Shown here piece after piece: positions 61,898 to 64,000 of a DNA stretch of 64,000 nt. The notes beneath the pieces were generated by a model, which was not told where the DNA came from, searched no databases, and was given only the letters and a program-made list of their open reading frames with translations. The stretch comes from Winogradskyella epiphytica. GTDB lineage: Bacteria; Bacteroidota; Bacteroidia; Flavobacteriales; Flavobacteriaceae. Each line of letters opens with the position of its first letter. The stretch's first letter is position 1. Location of the stretch: assembly GCF_003217215.1 (NCBI RefSeq), contig NZ_QJTD01000001.1, positions 1,154,876 through 1,218,875 of the forward strand, in the 5' to 3' direction. A program made the translations under genes and the position numbers.

Positions 61898-64000
61898 ATG
61901 AAGAAAATATTATTTACCATTGCTTTAGTTGTTTCATCTTTAGGTTTTTCGCAAGATATTTTAATGGAGAATGGAACATTTATGCGATGTGCTCCTGATA
62001 AATTTTATGATTCAGGTGGTGAGTTTGGGCCCTATGGAAATAGTGAAAACTTAGTGACTACTATTTGCCCTCAAAATGATAACGAATTTATTATATTAGA
62101 TTTTAATTTGTTTGTAACTCAACTAGGAGCTACTCCAGATACCATGCATATATATGATGGGGATGATACTACAGCAAATTTAATAGGAAGTTACTCGGGA
62201 ACTAATAGTCCTGGAACAGTTTCAGCCTCCGGTGCTAATACATCAGGATGTTTAACCATTGAGTTTGTGTCTAACGAATCCGGTCAAGGAAGTGGTTGGG
62301 AAGCGGATATATTATGTGCAACACCTTGTCAAGATATTATAGCTTCAATAGATAACACAACACCTGAGGCAAATGGTTCAGGTGTAGTAGGAATTTTACC
62401 AGGTGAATCTGTCGATTTTTCAGGAAGTGCAACCTTTTCTTTAGATGGCACAGGAGCAACATATAGTTGGAATTTTGGAGATGGTAATACAGCTATAGGA
62501 TCAGAAGCTTCACATACTTTTAATACACCGGGAACCTATACGGTTACTTTGACGGCAACTGATGCAAATCCACAAGGCTGTTCTGCCACTGATACCATAA
62601 CTGTTTTTGTCTTAGGGCCTAATATTGTTGTGGACCAAGATACGTTTTCACCGGAGCAATTAATAGAAGATGTGCTAATTAATAGTCCTTGTGCGGCGGT
62701 TTCTAATATTGTGTGGTCAACAGGTATTAGTTTTGATCCGGTTAATGAACCAAATGGTATTGGATATTTTTATGGAGATGGTCAGAGTTTCCCATTCCAA
62801 GAAGGTTTAATACTATCTAGTGGAGATGCGAGTAAGGCTGGTGGACCAAATGACACGACAGTTAGTGATGGGTCTATGACTTGGCCAGGGGATGCTGATT
62901 TAATAGCCGAATTAGGAACCGAGTCATATAATGCAACCTATATTCAATTTGATTTTACGCCACTTGCAGATAGTATAAGCTTTGATTTTTTAATGGCTTC
63001 GGAAGAATATGATGGAGCTGGTTTTGAATGTCAATATTCAGACGCCTTCGCTTTTTTATTAACAGATTCTGCCGGTAATACAACAAACTTAGCGGTAATT
63101 CCAGGAACTACTACACCAATTAAAGTAACTAATATCCATCCAGATAATGGTGTTTGTGGTGCAATTAATGAAGAATATTTTGGAAGTTATACGCCATTTA
63201 ATGGGGCTCCAATAGTTTATGATGGTAGGACGGCTGTTATGACAGCGCAAGCAAACGTGATACCGGGAGAAGACTATACTATAAAATTAGTAATTTCAGA
63301 TGATAGAGATACAGCTTTTGATTCTGGCGTTTTTATTAAGGCTGGTAGTTTTAATTTAGGTGGAGATTTAGGTGATGATATTACTATTGAAGCTGGTACA
63401 GCAGAATGTGATGGAACAGAACTTACTTTAGATACGAGATTAGAATTAGCAACACACGTGTGGTATAAAGATGGAGTTGAAATTGAAGGTGAAACATCTT
63501 CTATATTGACTGTTACAGAGCCTGGAATATATTATGCGGATTTCGATTTTTCAGGTGTTTGTACAGGTTCTGCCGAGCCGATTTTAGTTGAGTTTAAAGA
63601 TAGTCCAACTGCAAATCCAGTGCCAAACCTTGTAATTTGTAGTGTAACAGGTACTGAAGAGTTTGACTTAACTCAAAATGATAGTGCTTTATTAGGAACA
63701 CAAGAACCAGAAAATTTTAATGTTTCTTATCATTTGTCTGAGCAAGATGCAATTGACAATGTTGGTGCTTTAACTAGTCCATATACGAATATTGAAACAC
63801 CTCAAACTATTTGGGCTCGAATAGCAGATTCAACACAAACTTGTTTTGATGTGTCTTCGTTTACTGTTTCGGCAACGGGAGCTCCTACAGTTAACCCAGC
63901 ACCCAACATGGAGTTATGCGATGACAACAGCAACGACGGCTTCGAGAGTTTCGATTTAAGTGCTCAAACGGCTTCGATTTTAGGCGGGCAATCAGCAGCA
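61898..64000 (+). CDS. Secreted adhesin-like protein with CUB, PKD and choice-of-anchor domains, cut by window edge
   Basis: The ATG at 61898 opens 701 codons without a stop to the right edge, so the gene is 3'-truncated. A signal peptide (MKKILFTIALVVSSLGFSQ) is followed by a CUB-like domain (about 22-145, with Cys pairs) and a PKD domain (about 160-235, YSWNFGDGNT and GTYTVTLTATD). A choice-of-anchor L type region follows (about 255-490, GIGYFYGDGQSFPFQEGLILSSG and FDFLMASEEYD). Ig-like and FDLTQNDSALLG-type segments then begin. Such proteins usually end in a type IX sorting domain, which would lie beyond the window. Confidence 0.88.
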   Translation, partial: MKKILFTIALVVSSLGFSQDILMENGTFMRCAPDKFYDSGGEFGPYGNSENLVTTICPQNDNEFIILDFNLFVTQLGATPDTMHIYDGDDTTANLIGSYSGTNSPGTVSASGANTSGCLTIEFVSNESGQGSGWEADILCATPCQDIIASIDNTTPEANGSGVVGILPGESVDFSGSATFSLDGTGATYSWNFGDGNTAIGSEASHTFNTPGTYTVTLTATDANPQGCSATDTITVFVLGPNIVVDQDTFSPEQLIEDVLINSPCAAVSNIVWSTGISFDPVNEPNGIGYFYGDGQSFPFQEGLILSSGDASKAGGPNDTTVSDGSMTWPGDADLIAELGTESYNATYIQFDFTPLADSISFDFLMASEEYDGAGFECQYSDAFAFLLTDSAGNTTNLAVIPGTTTPIKVTNIHPDNGVCGAINEEYFGSYTPFNGAPIVYDGRTAVMTAQANVIPGEDYTIKLVISDDRDTAFDSGVFIKAGSFNLGGDLGDDITIEAGTAECDGTELTLDTRLELATHVWYKDGVEIEGETSSILTVTEPGIYYADFDFSGVCTGSAEPILVEFKDSPTANPVPNLVICSVTGTEEFDLTQNDSALLGTQEPENFNVSYHLSEQDAIDNVGALTSPYTNIETPQTIWARIADSTQTCFDVSSFTVSATGAPTVNPAPNMELCDDNSNDGFESFDLSAQTASILGGQSAA

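Noticed and set aside
61807..61998. A 63-residue plus-strand open frame before the adhesin
   Set aside because: It overlaps the adhesin start in another frame; the adhesin frame has a proper signal peptide and runs 701 codons.

Overview
The window looks like AT-rich chromosome from a marine-type member of the Flavobacteriaceae (Bacteroidota). The signs are SprA of the type IX secretion/gliding machinery, a RemB-like gliding protein, a six-gene alternative complex III cluster followed by cytochrome oxidase genes, repeated promoters of the Bacteroidota type (TAnnTTTG at -7, often TTG about 20 nt upstream), almost no Shine-Dalgarno sequences, and a secreted CUB/PKD/choice-of-anchor adhesin. These assignments come from reading motifs in the sequence; no database search was run.

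Layout. 1-1146 (minus): the 5' part of a cytosine-5 DNA methyltransferase cut by the left edge, preceded by an XRE-type regulator that overlaps it by 11 nt. The promoter region carries a palindrome of the C-box form GACTnnnAGTC, suggesting a type II restriction-modification locus. 1477-5066: polA, a graded 11-bp tandem array and a small secreted protein. 5342-12613: aldehyde dehydrogenase, membrane metallophosphoesterase, a cysteine-less thioredoxin-fold protein, a NodB deacetylase and a large DUF2723 membrane protein. 12765-18529: tRNA-Gln, a tandem universal stress protein, and the rimP-nusA-infB operon, whose leader contains a terminator-like hairpin. 19365-30817: actABCDEF-coxBA, a complete quinol-to-oxygen branch in which ActA carries six CXXCH motifs. 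30956-37598: ruvB, a cytochrome P450, queG, a frameshifted lipoprotein gene and a malic enzyme-phosphotransacetylase fusion.

37853-50429: ruvA, sprA, gcvH, a VanZ-family gene, two TonB-like paralogues and a RemB-like protein. The last three share a C-X-rich TonB-C-like domain, so this looks like a lineage-specific domain expansion. 50660-56075: oxidase assembly and accessory genes (ctaB, two subunit III genes, subunit IV, an SCO-like copper chaperone with a thioredoxin-like partner, DUF420, a small cysteine-containing membrane protein), which complement the actA-coxA cluster 20 kb upstream. 56217-61712: a TolC/MacA-type export pair without an ATPase, tsaB, and a convergent minus-strand group (Nfu-type Fe-S protein with a duplicated N-terminal domain, dodecin, MscS channel). 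61898-64000: a large secreted adhesin cut by the right edge.

Most of the window is core chromosome. The least ordinary items are the regulator/C-box arrangement at the left edge, the graded 11-bp array, the rimP leader attenuator candidate, the TonB_C/RemB domain series, the frameshift with a UUU-UGA junction, and two cases where a TTG inside a promoter -7 box mimics a start codon. I did not find a clearly undescribed multi-gene system.
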